Source: Enterobacter cloacae
GTDB lineage: Bacteria; Pseudomonadota; Gammaproteobacteria; Enterobacterales; Enterobacteriaceae
NCBI GenBank assembly: GCA_014169315.1
Contig: AP022133.1
Span: 3,162,001 to 3,226,000, forward strand
DNA length: 64,000 bases
Direction: 5' to 3'
The notes under the pieces are model-generated. The model was not told the origin of the DNA. It saw only the letters and a list, made by a program, of their open reading frames with translations, and did not search any database. The position numbers were made by a program, and so were the translations under genes. This document shows, in pieces, positions 54,783 through 64,000 of this stretch (position 1 is the first letter of the stretch; each line of letters starts with the position of its first letter).

Positions 54783-56312
54783 TTATTCCTTTACCAGCGT
54801 TTCGACTAAATCCAGTCTCTCTTGCCACGGATCGCGCTGGGTCCGTGTCTGTTGCGCTCCTGCCGCAGGGATCAACAACAGGTTGTCTGCCTGACGGTTG
54901 AAAGCTGGCCATTCAGGTAGATTTTTCTCATTGGGCTGGCTGCTCCTGGCAAAATTTACCCAATACCGATTAAGCTGGGCGGCCACGGCCTGATCTTGCG
55001 GTTTCACCGTATCGGCATAACGTGCCATTAGTGTATTAAAAACATACGGAATTTCACTGGCATGCTGCGCGCCAGACGTCTGGTCACTCAGTGCCTGCGC
55101 CACGTAACCAAAACGATACTGCCACACAGGAAGCTGGTTATCACTCCACACCCGGGCCATATAGCGCGCCGGTTCAACCATAAAGCTATCGCTGGCAATG
55201 GCGTTGGCAGTCTGCTGCGGTGACATATCGCGATAAGCCTGGGCCGCTTTGCCGCGCAGGTCAGCCGCAAACGGAGCAAACGCCTGTTCTCGTGCAGTGA
55301 CCTGTGGTGCAAAACCAATATCCGCGTCGTTTGTACCAATAATCAGCGGCACTTTATTGAATTTCCCCTTACTGTACAGTTCGTGCGGTTCTGCGGTGAT
55401 AATACGCCCATCGATCATCGGTCCGGAGTAATCCGGGCTTTGCATGGTGGCCATATTAAGGCCACTGACCACCTCGTTGGCAGGAAGATGTCGCAGCGCC
55501 TCCAGCGCCTTGTCGTCATTGCCGTTGACGCCGTGTTTGGCGGCAAATGCCAGACCGGCTTTTTCTGCCTGCTGCCAGTTCTGGTGTGGGACGATACTGT
55601 GACGACCAGAGCCGGACTGGATAATGGCTTTCTGGAACAGACCCGACGCTTCTTTGCTGGTCAACAGGCTGTTAACGGAGAAGCCCCCTGCTGACTCGCC
55701 AAATAGCGTGACATTGTCCGGATCGCCATTGAAGTTAGTTATATTATTTTTGACCCATTTCAGCGCGGCAAGTTGGTCCATCAGACCGTAGTTACCCCGC
55801 AGTGGATCGTTAGCGAGTGCCGGATGGGCGAAAAAGCCAAAACGTCCCACACGATAGTTAAAGCTGACGAACACCACACCCTGGCGGGCAAAGGCGTCTC
55901 CGGCATACACCGCAGGGGATGAGCCTCCATTGACAAACCCACCGCCATAAATCCAGACCATGACAGGCAATTTGCCGCTGGCGTTAGCCGGTCGCCACAC
56001 GTTGAGCGTCAGGCAATCTTCGCTAAACCCTATACCTAACGGCGCGGCATCCCCTGGAAACGGTTCTTGTAGACAATCTTTTCCGTAGTGTTTTGCCGAA
56101 CGAACACCTTGCCAGGCTGTTACTGGCTGCGGGGGCTGCCAACGAAGTGCCCCAACGGGTGGTGCGGCAAACGGAATGCCCTTAAAAGCATAAACGCCTT
56201 GATGTTCACTTCCCAAAATACGTCCATCCGTCACCCTCACTTCAGGGTCAGCGGCCTGAGCCAGGCCAGCCCAACAGATAAAGGTGAATCCAATCGCTAA
56301 TGTGTATCGCAT
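54783..56312 (-). CDS. Secreted type-B carboxylesterase
   Basis: 509-aa alpha/beta hydrolase. Signal peptide MRYTLAIGFTFICWAGLAQA, then GIPFAAPPVGALRW, oxyanion-hole IYGGGF (about 121-126), EDCLTLNVW, and the nucleophile elbow GESAGG with Ser207. Acid and histidine residues lie in the C-terminal half (QHASEIPYVFN). It should act in the periplasm or outside the cell on ester groups. It lies 93 bases after the EIIBC gene on the same strand, so RAT 4 should control it. An esterase in a bgl-type operon points to an acylated glycoside. Confidence 0.93.
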   Translation of the reverse strand: MRYTLAIGFTFICWAGLAQAADPEVRVTDGRILGSEHQGVYAFKGIPFAAPPVGALRWQPPQPVTAWQGVRSAKHYGKDCLQEPFPGDAAPLGIGFSEDCLTLNVWRPANASGKLPVMVWIYGGGFVNGGSSPAVYAGDAFARQGVVFVSFNYRVGRFGFFAHPALANDPLRGNYGLMDQLAALKWVKNNITNFNGDPDNVTLFGESAGGFSVNSLLTSKEASGLFQKAIIQSGSGRHSIVPHQNWQQAEKAGLAFAAKHGVNGNDDKALEALRHLPANEVVSGLNMATMQSPDYSGPMIDGRIITAEPHELYSKGKFNKVPLIIGTNDADIGFAPQVTAREQAFAPFAADLRGKAAQAYRDMSPQQTANAIASDSFMVEPARYMARVWSDNQLPVWQYRFGYVAQALSDQTSGAQHASEIPYVFNTLMARYADTVKPQDQAVAAQLNRYWVNFARSSQPNEKNLPEWPAFNRQADNLLLIPAAGAQQTRTQRDPWQERLDLVETLVKE

Positions 56313-56405
56313 GTCAATCCCCTGCTTTAATAAGCCAATTGGGAAGAAGGTCAGTCGCGACCCTCCTCCCGGTGTATAACGTTAAGATCGCGTTTGTGGC
56401 GTTAT

Positions 56406-57941
<1,536 letters not shown>

Positions 57942-57945
<4 letters not shown>

Positions 57946-57971
57946 TTGCCTGCATAGTGCAGTAACAATCC
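57942..57971 (-). promoter_or_regulatory. RAT 4: antiterminator site before EIIBC-esterase
   Basis: On the minus strand GGATTGTTACTG, a 7-base loop, then CAGGCAAAACC. It lies between the OprB-type porin gene and the EIIBC gene, like the internal RAT of the E. coli bgl operon. Confidence 0.92.
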
Positions 57972-58034
57972 CATTCTGTTATTTGCCAGTAATAAAACAG
58001 CATGACGACTCTGGCTGTACTGGATGTTTATGTA

Positions 58035-59390
58035 TTAGAACGTCACCACCGTTTTCAGCTCTGTAACCCAGGCATCCTGGGTCTCTGAAACGCCACCAGG
58101 GTTATGCCAGTACTGAATACCCGGCTGCAGTTCGATCCACGAAACCGGACGGAAGCGATAATAGATCTCAGCATTCATAGAGTGGCCGGGTACAGGGCGA
58201 TAACCCAGATTGTTGTAGTCAGAAATGCCGCTGATGCTATTCATATACCGCTGATTATGCGCAAACTCGTTGCTCGCATTGAACCAGGTTGCACCAATAC
58301 CGATGGTGTCGTTCGGACGAGCATCGAACAGTCCACGGTAGCGGAACGTGGAAGCCAGCACGGAATGGATAACGTTCGTACTTTGGTCTGCAAGGCTGAA
58401 GCTCAGTGAGGTGCTCAAGCCACGATTTGGATCACCTTCATGCTGTGTCAATTGCTGGTTAAAACCGGTATACATAAACCAGGTATCACTATGTTTCGTA
58501 TAACCATTCGGATCGGTAGCACCGGCACCACCAGATTTCCCTCGATAGAGATCGGTTTGCGGCGCATTGGTGTAAAGCACACCGAAGTTGTAAATCCCCG
58601 GTAATCCATTGATGATAGGACGGGTTTCAATTTCTAGTGGCAGCAATACGCCTTTACTGCCTTTCGTCGACCAACTCCATGCATGACTGCGGCTGGTTGC
58701 ATCCGGGTTTTGCTCCATCACCCCACCTTTTAAGGTCACGGTTGGCGTAATTTTGTACTCCAGCGTGGTGCCCCAGGTATGCATGTTCCAGTTGCTCCAG
58801 GTCAGTGAGTAAGCAGACTTACCGCCGCACTGAGAGAGTAGTTGGGAATCACAAGGGATGATTTGGTCGAATGTCTGGACTTTGTTCATCATGCCGACAC
58901 GCCAGGTCAAGCGACGATCATCAAAGCTCCGAGCAAAAGTCAACCAGCCCAGACGAGTAATGGACCCCCCACCCCAGCTCTCCTGGGTCAGATCGTTAAA
59001 CGGAACGCGCGGATCCTGGACACGTTTGGTCGTCAGGTTGTCATCATGGTTACGGTTAACAATATTCCCTTCAATACGAGCATCAGGGATCCCGGTCCAG
59101 CGTTCTAGATCCTGATTGAAGGTCAGCGCGAACTGATCAATATAGGCCACGTGTGAATCATGGTTGTACCCGCCTCCACCGTTCCAGGCGATTTCGTTCA
59201 GATATCCCAGATTGTAGGTAAAGCCATTGTCGTTGAGGATCTTACGAATGCCGAGCATGTCGCCCAATACAGGGGCAGGTGGAGCTTCAAAACCCAGTAC
59301 CGTCCCGTTCCAATCTTGTGCCGTTGTGAATGGCGATACCGTCAATAAGGCAAGTGCGTAGAGCTTATAATGTATTTTTTTATATGCCAT
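58035..59390 (-). CDS. OprB-type carbohydrate porin
   Basis: 451-aa outer-membrane protein. Signal peptide ends SPFTTA (about residue 24), then QDWNGTVLGFEAPPAPVLGDMLGIRKILNDNGFTYNLGYLNEIAWNGGGG, the OprB/carbohydrate-selective porin N-terminus. The barrel ends in Phe (ELKTVVTF). It would pass the glycoside across the outer membrane. RAT 5 and its terminator lie upstream with a ~180-base leader. Confidence 0.9.
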   Translation of the reverse strand: MAYKKIHYKLYALALLTVSPFTTAQDWNGTVLGFEAPPAPVLGDMLGIRKILNDNGFTYNLGYLNEIAWNGGGGYNHDSHVAYIDQFALTFNQDLERWTGIPDARIEGNIVNRNHDDNLTTKRVQDPRVPFNDLTQESWGGGSITRLGWLTFARSFDDRRLTWRVGMMNKVQTFDQIIPCDSQLLSQCGGKSAYSLTWSNWNMHTWGTTLEYKITPTVTLKGGVMEQNPDATSRSHAWSWSTKGSKGVLLPLEIETRPIINGLPGIYNFGVLYTNAPQTDLYRGKSGGAGATDPNGYTKHSDTWFMYTGFNQQLTQHEGDPNRGLSTSLSFSLADQSTNVIHSVLASTFRYRGLFDARPNDTIGIGATWFNASNEFAHNQRYMNSISGISDYNNLGYRPVPGHSMNAEIYYRFRPVSWIELQPGIQYWHNPGGVSETQDAWVTELKTVVTF

Positions 59391-59573
59391 AATGAGACCT
59401 ATTTATTTATTCAATGCGTAACCGATGGCAGGAAATTTATATATTTCCCGTTATCATTTTATTTCAGATAATAGCTACCCCTGCGGTCAGTAATAACCGC
59501 AAAACGCTACTTTAAATAAAGTTAAACTAATAGGTAGAATGCGTCTAAATGTACCTCCTCATTAACGACAGGC

Positions 59574-59618
59574 AAAAAAAAACCTAAGTGCACCGCTTGC
59601 GCGGAACACTTAGGTTTT
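59574..59618 (-). terminator. RAT-controlled terminator before the OprB-type porin gene
   Basis: On the minus strand CCTAAGTG..CCGC-GCAA-GCGG..CACTTAGG is followed by nine T residues; the strongest of the five terminators. Confidence 0.92.
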
Positions 59619-59640
59619 GCCTGTTAGCCAGTAACAATCC
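59613..59640 (-). promoter_or_regulatory. RAT 5: antiterminator site before the OprB-type porin gene
   Basis: On the minus strand GGATTGTTACTG, a 5-base loop, then CAGGCAAAACC, overlapping the terminator's first arm. Confidence 0.92.
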
Positions 59641-59953
59641 TGAGTTGTAAACAGAAGGGACTGTATCATCCTTCCACCGTGTTGCAAACATTCAGTATGC
59701 GCTACGGTATAAATATGTGAACAATGTATCACTTGCGTGATTGTAACTCACTTTCGAAGTCATTACGCGGCACCGTGCCTTTTTATACCCTCTCAGGCAT
59801 ATTTAAAAAATATTTCTCCACTAAATTTAAAGGGCTGAATGATGAAACAGAAACTTCCTTTTAATCAACTCTATTGCCTTTTTAATCAGAAAGCTGTCTT
59901 AATTGCCCCCGGATTTCATGGCGAAAATTAAGTCCGGAGACTAAGGCTGCCAG

Positions 59954-60070
59954 TTACTTTTTCCCAGGGAAAGCGTAATACGTTTTCTCTGCTTCTGACA
60001 GAGGGATGTCGCCCAGCCGTCCCAGCAATTGCCGATTGTTGTTCCAGTCCACCCAGGTCAGAATTGGCAA
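59954..60070 (-). pseudogene. C-terminal fragment of an IS3-family transposase
   Basis: The minus strand reads TWVDWNNNRQLLGRLGDIP then LSEAEKTYYAFPGKK and a stop, the characteristic end of an IS3-type OrfB. No start, catalytic residues or intact terminal repeats are present. Confidence 0.75.
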
Positions 60071-60319
60071 CTACACTTTTGAGTTACTTTTCCAGTTCTG
60101 TCGATGTATCACCTCCGCTTTCTACTGTCCCGCGTTGTGTAAGCCCCGGGTTGATACGGTTTACTGCCATATATCCGGCGTCGTTAGTGGGGCTGATGAC
60201 CCGCGCCATGATGTCATCCGCACCCTGTTTCCTTATCACTAAACAGGTATGTTACTGCCTCAGCACACTTAAGGCTGTTGTAGGGTGAGCTTACCGTTCT
60301 CTCATCAGAATCTGTAAAC
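60071..60319. other. Stretch without a recognisable gene between two IS fragments
   Basis: About 250 bases. Short open frames exist on both strands but none resembles a known protein or has a convincing start. Confidence 0.5.
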
Positions 60320-60715
60320 TCAGGAGGAACGCTGTTCCTCAGGCACAGCGATGGTTAGCCCCAAAATAAAGCCCTTCCGATACAAAGAGTTGTTTATTCG
60401 GCCAGTAATCGCCAGACGATACGTATTAGTATATTGACCAGCACAATTGTGGCTTTCATTTAGCCTCTTCACTCGGTAAGGCGTTTCAGCCATATACTTA
60501 GCCCAGTGCATAACAGAACGGGCACTATGAATGATTAGAGTTCTGAGGCCACGATTCCTGCTTTTAGTCATGGATGACAGGATGTTTTTTCTGCCTAAAC
60601 TATGCTGTCAGGGAACCAGACCACACGAAGCAGATAATTGTCGACCATTAGTAAAATGCCCCGCATTCACTTCACTAAGAAAAGCTGTCGCACCAACAGC
60701 CCCTGCAAATTTGGC
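60320..60715 (-). pseudogene. Frameshifted IS110-family transposase fragment
   Basis: The minus strand reads GATAFLSEVNAGHFTNGRQL, SASCGLVP in one frame, then shifts by one base to QHSLGRKNILSSMTKSRNRG and LRTLIIHSARSVMHWAKYM. This is the C-terminal transposase domain of IS110/IS116/IS902 elements. The N-terminal catalytic DEDD part is missing. Confidence 0.78.
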
Positions 60716-60778
60716 GCGAAAATCATCGTGATGTGGCTGGCCAAATATGACTGATGGGGATTTGGGCTTAACTGGGGG

Positions 60779-60988
60779 CGACTGAGCGATCGTCTGGCGG
60801 ATCTTGGACGCATGCTGATACTGCTCGATGGAAAATCCATTCCCGACAACCGCACCGACGTTACCCATCGTCTCGGAAACCATATCCATGAGAACAGGCA
60901 CATTAATCGTTACATGGATGAGATGTTTGCAATCAGGTATTTTCAGAAGGGTTCATACACACATAATTATCAATTAATTAAAAATTAA
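60779..60988 (+). pseudogene. C-terminal remnant of a DUF4942-like island protein
   Basis: An open stretch reads LADLGRMLILLDGKSIPDNR, TDVTHRLGNHIHENRHINRY and MDEMFAIRYFQKGSY before a stop. From memory this resembles the end of DUF4942 proteins carried by P4-like prophages; I am moderately sure. It has no start and supports an island boundary here. Confidence 0.45.
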
Positions 60989-61089
60989 ATCCGAAGTTTG
61001 CAGAAGACTATGACTATTCTTCCCCCTTCCCGTACACTCTTTCGTTCAACCCGAACATACTGACTCTGTATCCATCTCAGGCGGCTTAA

Positions 61090-61566
61090 ATGAAACAAAT
61101 CACCTTTAGCGATTTGAAGCAACAAAGTGAAGCAGCGGCAAACTCTCCGCGCTTACGTGCTCATCGTAATTTTCACCCGGAACTGAGCGACGCCGTTCAG
61201 CGTCTGGCCATTGCGATGGAGCCGGGTACCTATATCCGTCCCCATCGTCACCCACATACCTTTGAACTGTTGCTTCCCCTCAGTGGGCGCTTTGTGGTGC
61301 TGAATTTTGACGATAACGGTATCGTTACCCGCCGCACCGTACTGGGTGAAGAGTGTATGGCGCTGGAGATGGATGCAGGAACCTGGCACGCCGTGCTGTC
61401 ACTGGATCACGGTGGCGTTATCTTTGAAGTCAAACACGGTGGCTATCAACCCGTTGCTGAACAGGATTTCGCGGCCTGGGCTCCCGCCGAAGGTGAAGCC
61501 GGAACAGCCGAACTGATGGCGTGGTACAAGCAGGTACAACCCGGAGATGCGGCTTTTAACGCGTAA
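61090..61566 (+). CDS. WbuC-type cupin protein
   Basis: 158 aa with a single cupin barrel. Metal-binding residues are visible in MEPGTYIRPHRHPHTFELLLPLSGR (His, His, Glu) and in the later AGTWHAVLSLDHGG. It matches the WbuC cupin family; function unknown. It is the first intact gene after the transposon debris and reads towards lpxP. Confidence 0.85.
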   Translation: MKQITFSDLKQQSEAAANSPRLRAHRNFHPELSDAVQRLAIAMEPGTYIRPHRHPHTFELLLPLSGRFVVLNFDDNGIVTRRTVLGEECMALEMDAGTWHAVLSLDHGGVIFEVKHGGYQPVAEQDFAAWAPAEGEAGTAELMAWYKQVQPGDAAFNA

Positions 61567-61855
61567 TACATCACTCTAATGAATACATGGATAGGTACCA
61601 TCGGGTATCTGTCCATGATTAAAAAACAAACAAATCAATCACCTTTCACACTGCCGCTTTTTTAATCAAAAACGAGTAATAGCACATATCGTATAACGGT
61701 GCTACATTACGCCGCCCACCCAACGTCAGCAGTGGCCAGGCAACGCCGTAAAGTTCGGTAAAGCCTGCAACCATCACCTTGAACAACGGTCTTATCGGCA
61801 CGTCGTATCGCGAATTCTGCGCTACCTTTACAGGCTTTACATAGGTTCCACTATC

Positions 61856-62773
61856 TTGTCTCAATCCAAATTTGAACGTGCGTTTTTACACCCGCGTTAC
61901 TGGTTTACATGGTTTGGTCTTGGCGTTCTTTGGTTGTTGGTGCAACTGCCCTACCCTGTGCTGCGTCTGTTGGGTTCAAAACTGGGCAGCGCATCTCGCT
62001 ATTTCCTCAAACGTCGTGAATCTATTGCGCGCAAAAACATTGAACTTTGCTTCCCGCAGTACAATGCCGAAGAGCGTGAAAAACTCATTTCTGAAAACTT
62101 CAAATCAATCGGGATGGCGCTGCTTGAAACCGGGATGGCCTGGTTCTGGCCCGATGAGCGTGTCCGCAAATGGTTTGATGTGGAAGGCCTGGATAACCTG
62201 AAACGCGCGCAGATGCAAAACCGTGGCGTGATGGTTGTTGGCGTTCACTTTATGTCACTGGAGCTGGGTGGCCGCGTGATGGGGCTGTGTCAGCCGATGA
62301 TGGCAACCTATCGCCCGCACAACAACCCGCTGATGGAGTGGGTGCAAACGCGCGGTCGCATGCGTTCCAATAAGGCAATGATCAGCCGCAATAACCTGCG
62401 CGGGATGGTCGGTGCCCTGAAGAAAGGCGAAGCCGTTTGGTTTGCCCCGGACCAGGATTACGGACGTAAAGGCAGCAGCTTTGCCCCCTTCTTTGCGGTT
62501 AAAGATGTCGCCACGACCAACGGTACCTTTGTGATTTCGCGTCTGTCGGGTTCCGCCATGTTGACCGTGACGATGGTGAGAAAAGCGGATAAGTCAGGCT
62601 ATCGTCTGCACATTTCGCCTGAAATGGCTAACTACCCGGAAAAGGAATGTGAGGCCGCAGCGTTTATCAACAAAGTGATTGAAAAAGAGATTATGCGCGC
62701 GCCTGAGCAGTACCTGTGGATGCACCGCCGCTTTAAAACGCGTCCGCTTGGCGAATCCTCACTCTATATTTAA
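61856..62773 (+). CDS. lpxP: Cold-induced lipid A palmitoleoyltransferase LpxP
   Basis: Adds palmitoleate to Kdo2-lipid IVA at low temperature in place of laurate. 305 aa from a TTG start. An N-terminal membrane helix (WFTWFGLGVLWLLVQL) is followed by the HX4E acyltransferase motif (His131, Glu136 in GVHFMSLELGG) and WFAPDQDYGRKGSSFAPFF. It is closer to E. coli LpxP than to LpxL, and the neighbours ypdK and alaC agree. A 288-base leader precedes it, probably carrying cold control. Confidence 0.94.
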   Translation: MSQSKFERAFLHPRYWFTWFGLGVLWLLVQLPYPVLRLLGSKLGSASRYFLKRRESIARKNIELCFPQYNAEEREKLISENFKSIGMALLETGMAWFWPDERVRKWFDVEGLDNLKRAQMQNRGVMVVGVHFMSLELGGRVMGLCQPMMATYRPHNNPLMEWVQTRGRMRSNKAMISRNNLRGMVGALKKGEAVWFAPDQDYGRKGSSFAPFFAVKDVATTNGTFVISRLSGSAMLTVTMVRKADKSGYRLHISPEMANYPEKECEAAAFINKVIEKEIMRAPEQYLWMHRRFKTRPLGESSLYI

Positions 62774-62783
62774 GCCCGTTCAG

Positions 62784-62814
62784 AAGGTTAGTTTCGCCAG
62801 GAAACTAACCTTTT
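62784..62814 (+). terminator. Intrinsic terminator of lpxP
   Basis: AAGGTTAGTTTC-GCCAG-GAAACTAACCTTTT, a perfect 12-bp stem with a short T-run, ten bases past the lpxP stop. Confidence 0.9.
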
Positions 62815-63111
62815 CAATCACCTGTAATTGCCCTGAGTAACTGTTTTTTCTTTACGTCGCTCAACACCTATTTATTGCGTACTGAAATCAAACTGTCGCC
62901 GTTCCACGACAGTCGTAAGTAACGGAAATTATTTAAAAAAATCCCGCTTGTCACCCCTCATATTTAAGCGTACATTAGCGCCGTCTGGCAGCGGGAAGCG
63001 CAGAATTCTGAGCTGGAGTTAGCGGCATTGTAAGCGCCCAATTTCAGCTCTCTATCATCAGGTGGACTCTGTTTTTCAATGCGTACCATAAGATACGCGG
63101 AGCGATGAAAC
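62815..63111. other. Leader region of ypdK
   Basis: About 300 bases without a gene other than the ypdK leader. Small inverted repeats are visible (for example GCGTA...TACGC at about 63080-63098, close to the ypdK ribosome-binding site). Confidence 0.4.
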
Positions 63112-63183
63112 GTGAAATATTTCTTTATGGGCATTTCGGTGATTGTTTTAGTGTGGGCCGGAACCTTTGCCCTGATGATCTAG
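63112..63183 (+). CDS. ypdK: Small membrane protein YpdK (23 aa)
   Basis: A 24-codon frame with a GTG start and GGAG (63099-63102) nine bases upstream encodes a single hydrophobic helix, (M)KYFFMGISVIVLVWAGTF then ALMI. It matches the experimentally detected E. coli small membrane protein YpdK almost residue for residue, and it lies between lpxP and alaC as in E. coli. Function unknown. Confidence 0.88.
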   Translation: MKYFFMGISVIVLVWAGTFALMI

Positions 63184-63200
63184 CAAAGCAAACACAGTTA

Positions 63201-63233
63201 AAAAAACAGGAGCCGTTGGCTCCTGTTTTTTTA
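63201..63233. terminator. Bidirectional terminator between ypdK and alaC
   Basis: AAAAAACAGGAGCC-GTT-GGCTCCTGTTTTTTT; a perfect stem serving both convergent genes. Confidence 0.92.
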
Positions 63234-63238
63234 TGTCG

Positions 63239-64000
63239 TTACAACTCGGGATGTTCAGCGACGCTCTTTGATGAGAGAAGCCCGTCGGCCCGGAACATAC
63301 TCTTGATGCCCCTCACCGCCTGACGAATACGGTCGCTGTTTTCAATCAGTGCAAATCGCACATGGGTGTCGCCATAATCACCAAAGCCAATACCCGGAGA
63401 GACGCACACCTTCGCATCCTGTAGCAGCTTCTTGGCAAACTCCAGCGACCCCATTGCTGCATACGGCTCAGGGATTTTTGCCCAGACGTACATGGACGCT
63501 TTCGGCATTTCCACCATCCAGCCCGCTTCATGCAGGCCTTTTACCAGCACATCGCGACGGCGTTTATACTGGGCGGCAATCTCATGGACACACTGCTGAT
63601 CGCCCTCCAGGGCGGCAATGGCAGCCACCTGAAGCGGTGTAAAGGTGCCATAGTCGTGGTAACTCTTAATCCGCGCCAGTGCATTAACCAGCGTCTTGTT
63701 ACCCACCATAAAGCCAATGCGCCAGCCCGCCATATTGTAACTTTTCGACAGGGTGAAAAACTCCACCGCCACATCACGTGCGCCCGGAACCTGCATAATC
63801 GAAGGCGCTTTCCAGCCGTCATATACAATATCGGCATAGGCTAAATCATGAACCACCAGCACGTCATAACGTTTAGCCAGCGCGACGACCTTCTCGAAGA
63901 AATCCAGCTCGACGCACTGTGCCGTTGGGTTCGACGGAAAACCGAGGATCATCATCTTTGGTTTCGGATAACTTTCACGGATAGCACGTTCCAGCTCGTT
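63239..64000 (-). CDS. alaC: Alanine transaminase AlaC, 5' end outside window
   Basis: PLP-dependent glutamate-pyruvate aminotransferase. The window holds the C-terminal ~253 codons; the frame continues past the window edge ([20 protein letters not shown]). The PLP lysine is in [17 protein letters not shown]. It matches E. coli AlaC (YfdZ) to its end. An in-frame ATG at 63955 is internal, not the start. Confidence 0.96.
   Translation of the reverse strand, partial: NELERAIRESYPKPKMMILGFPSNPTAQCVELDFFEKVVALAKRYDVLVVHDLAYADIVYDGWKAPSIMQVPGARDVAVEFFTLSKSYNMAGWRIGFMVGNKTLVNALARIKSYHDYGTFTPLQVAAIAALEGDQQCVHEIAAQYKRRRDVLVKGLHEAGWMVEMPKASMYVWAKIPEPYAAMGSLEFAKKLLQDAKVCVSPGIGFGDYGDTHVRFALIENSDRIRQAVRGIKSMFRADGLLSSKSVAEHPEL

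Noticed and set aside
59716..59751. GTGA/TCAC inverted pairs upstream of RAT 5 as CRP sites
   Set aside because: Spacers are seven and eight bases instead of six, so they do not fit the CRP palindrome.
59839..59931. 30-codon frame starting ATGATGAAACAG
   Set aside because: No good ribosome-binding site, no similarity and located in transposon debris.
60551..60561. CGATTCCTGC matching part of the argW att core, as a possible far-right att site
   Set aside because: Only ten bases match and they fall in the conserved coding sequence of the IS110 transposase fragment, so chance is the better explanation.
61646..61864. 72-aa open frame antisense to the lpxP leader
   Set aside because: It overlaps the lpxP start, has no recognisable similarity and no convincing ribosome-binding site; it does not look like the E. 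coli neighbour YfdY.

Overview
The window is a chromosomal segment of an Enterobacteriaceae species. Gene order and protein sequences follow the Escherichia coli argT-ubiX-purF ... fabB ... aroC ... fadIJ ... fadL-mlaA-argW and lpxP-ypdK-alaC neighbourhoods almost gene for gene. The divergence from E. coli looks like that of Enterobacter, Lelliottia or a close relative; the genus is an inference and cannot be fixed by reading alone.

Layout. (1) 1-29149 is conserved backbone: argT (cut by the window edge), ubiX, purF, cvpA, dedD, folC, accD, dedA, truA, usg, pdxB, flk, yfcJ, fabB, mnmC, yfcL, epmC, yfcA, mepA, aroC, prmB, smrB, sixA, fadJ, fadI, yfcZ, fadL and mlaA. Recognisable control sites include a sigma-54 promoter with an NtrC site (argT), a PurR box (cvpA-purF), FabR and FadR sites (fabB) and FadR sites (fadIJ, fadL). 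fadI is broken by a small deletion with a frameshift. (2) 29628-45657 is a 16-kb integrative island in the 3' end of tRNA-Arg (argW). It has a P4-type tyrosine integrase, an AlpA-type regulator, a zinc-ribbon/Toprim/helicase replication protein followed by a cluster of GAACCA iterons, and a minus-strand defence block: a PD-(D/E)XK nuclease, a complete Type IB-like HsdR-HsdM-HsdS system, a DUF91/NucS-like nuclease and an ankyrin-repeat protein. Both att copies are visible. (3) 45658-46738 holds a decayed second P4-type integrase and an IS3-family remnant. (4) 46739-59640 is a large beta-glucoside-type catabolic locus: a BglG/LicT antiterminator, an OprD-type porin, a periplasmic histidine phosphatase, a periplasmic SurE-like phosphatase, an EIIBCA permease, a GH1 phospho-beta-glucosidase, a secreted type-B carboxylesterase, an EIIBC permease without EIIA and an OprB-type porin. 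(5) 59640-61000 is transposon and island debris. (6) 61090-64000 returns to backbone: a cupin gene, lpxP, the 23-codon gene ypdK and alaC (cut by the window edge).

The most interesting part is region 4. Five leaders, on both strands, each carry a ribonucleic-antiterminator motif (GGATTGTTACTG, short loop, CAGGCAAAACC) whose 3' end overlaps the 5' arm of an intrinsic terminator. One antiterminator encoded in the same locus can therefore plausibly switch on the whole cluster: its own gene, two outer-membrane porins, two PTS permeases, a glucosidase, an esterase and two exported phosphatases. The classical bgl operon has two such sites. Adding secreted phosphatases and an esterase to a PTS route suggests that the natural substrate is a decorated (acylated or phosphorylated) beta-glucoside trimmed in the periplasm before import; that substrate is an inference.
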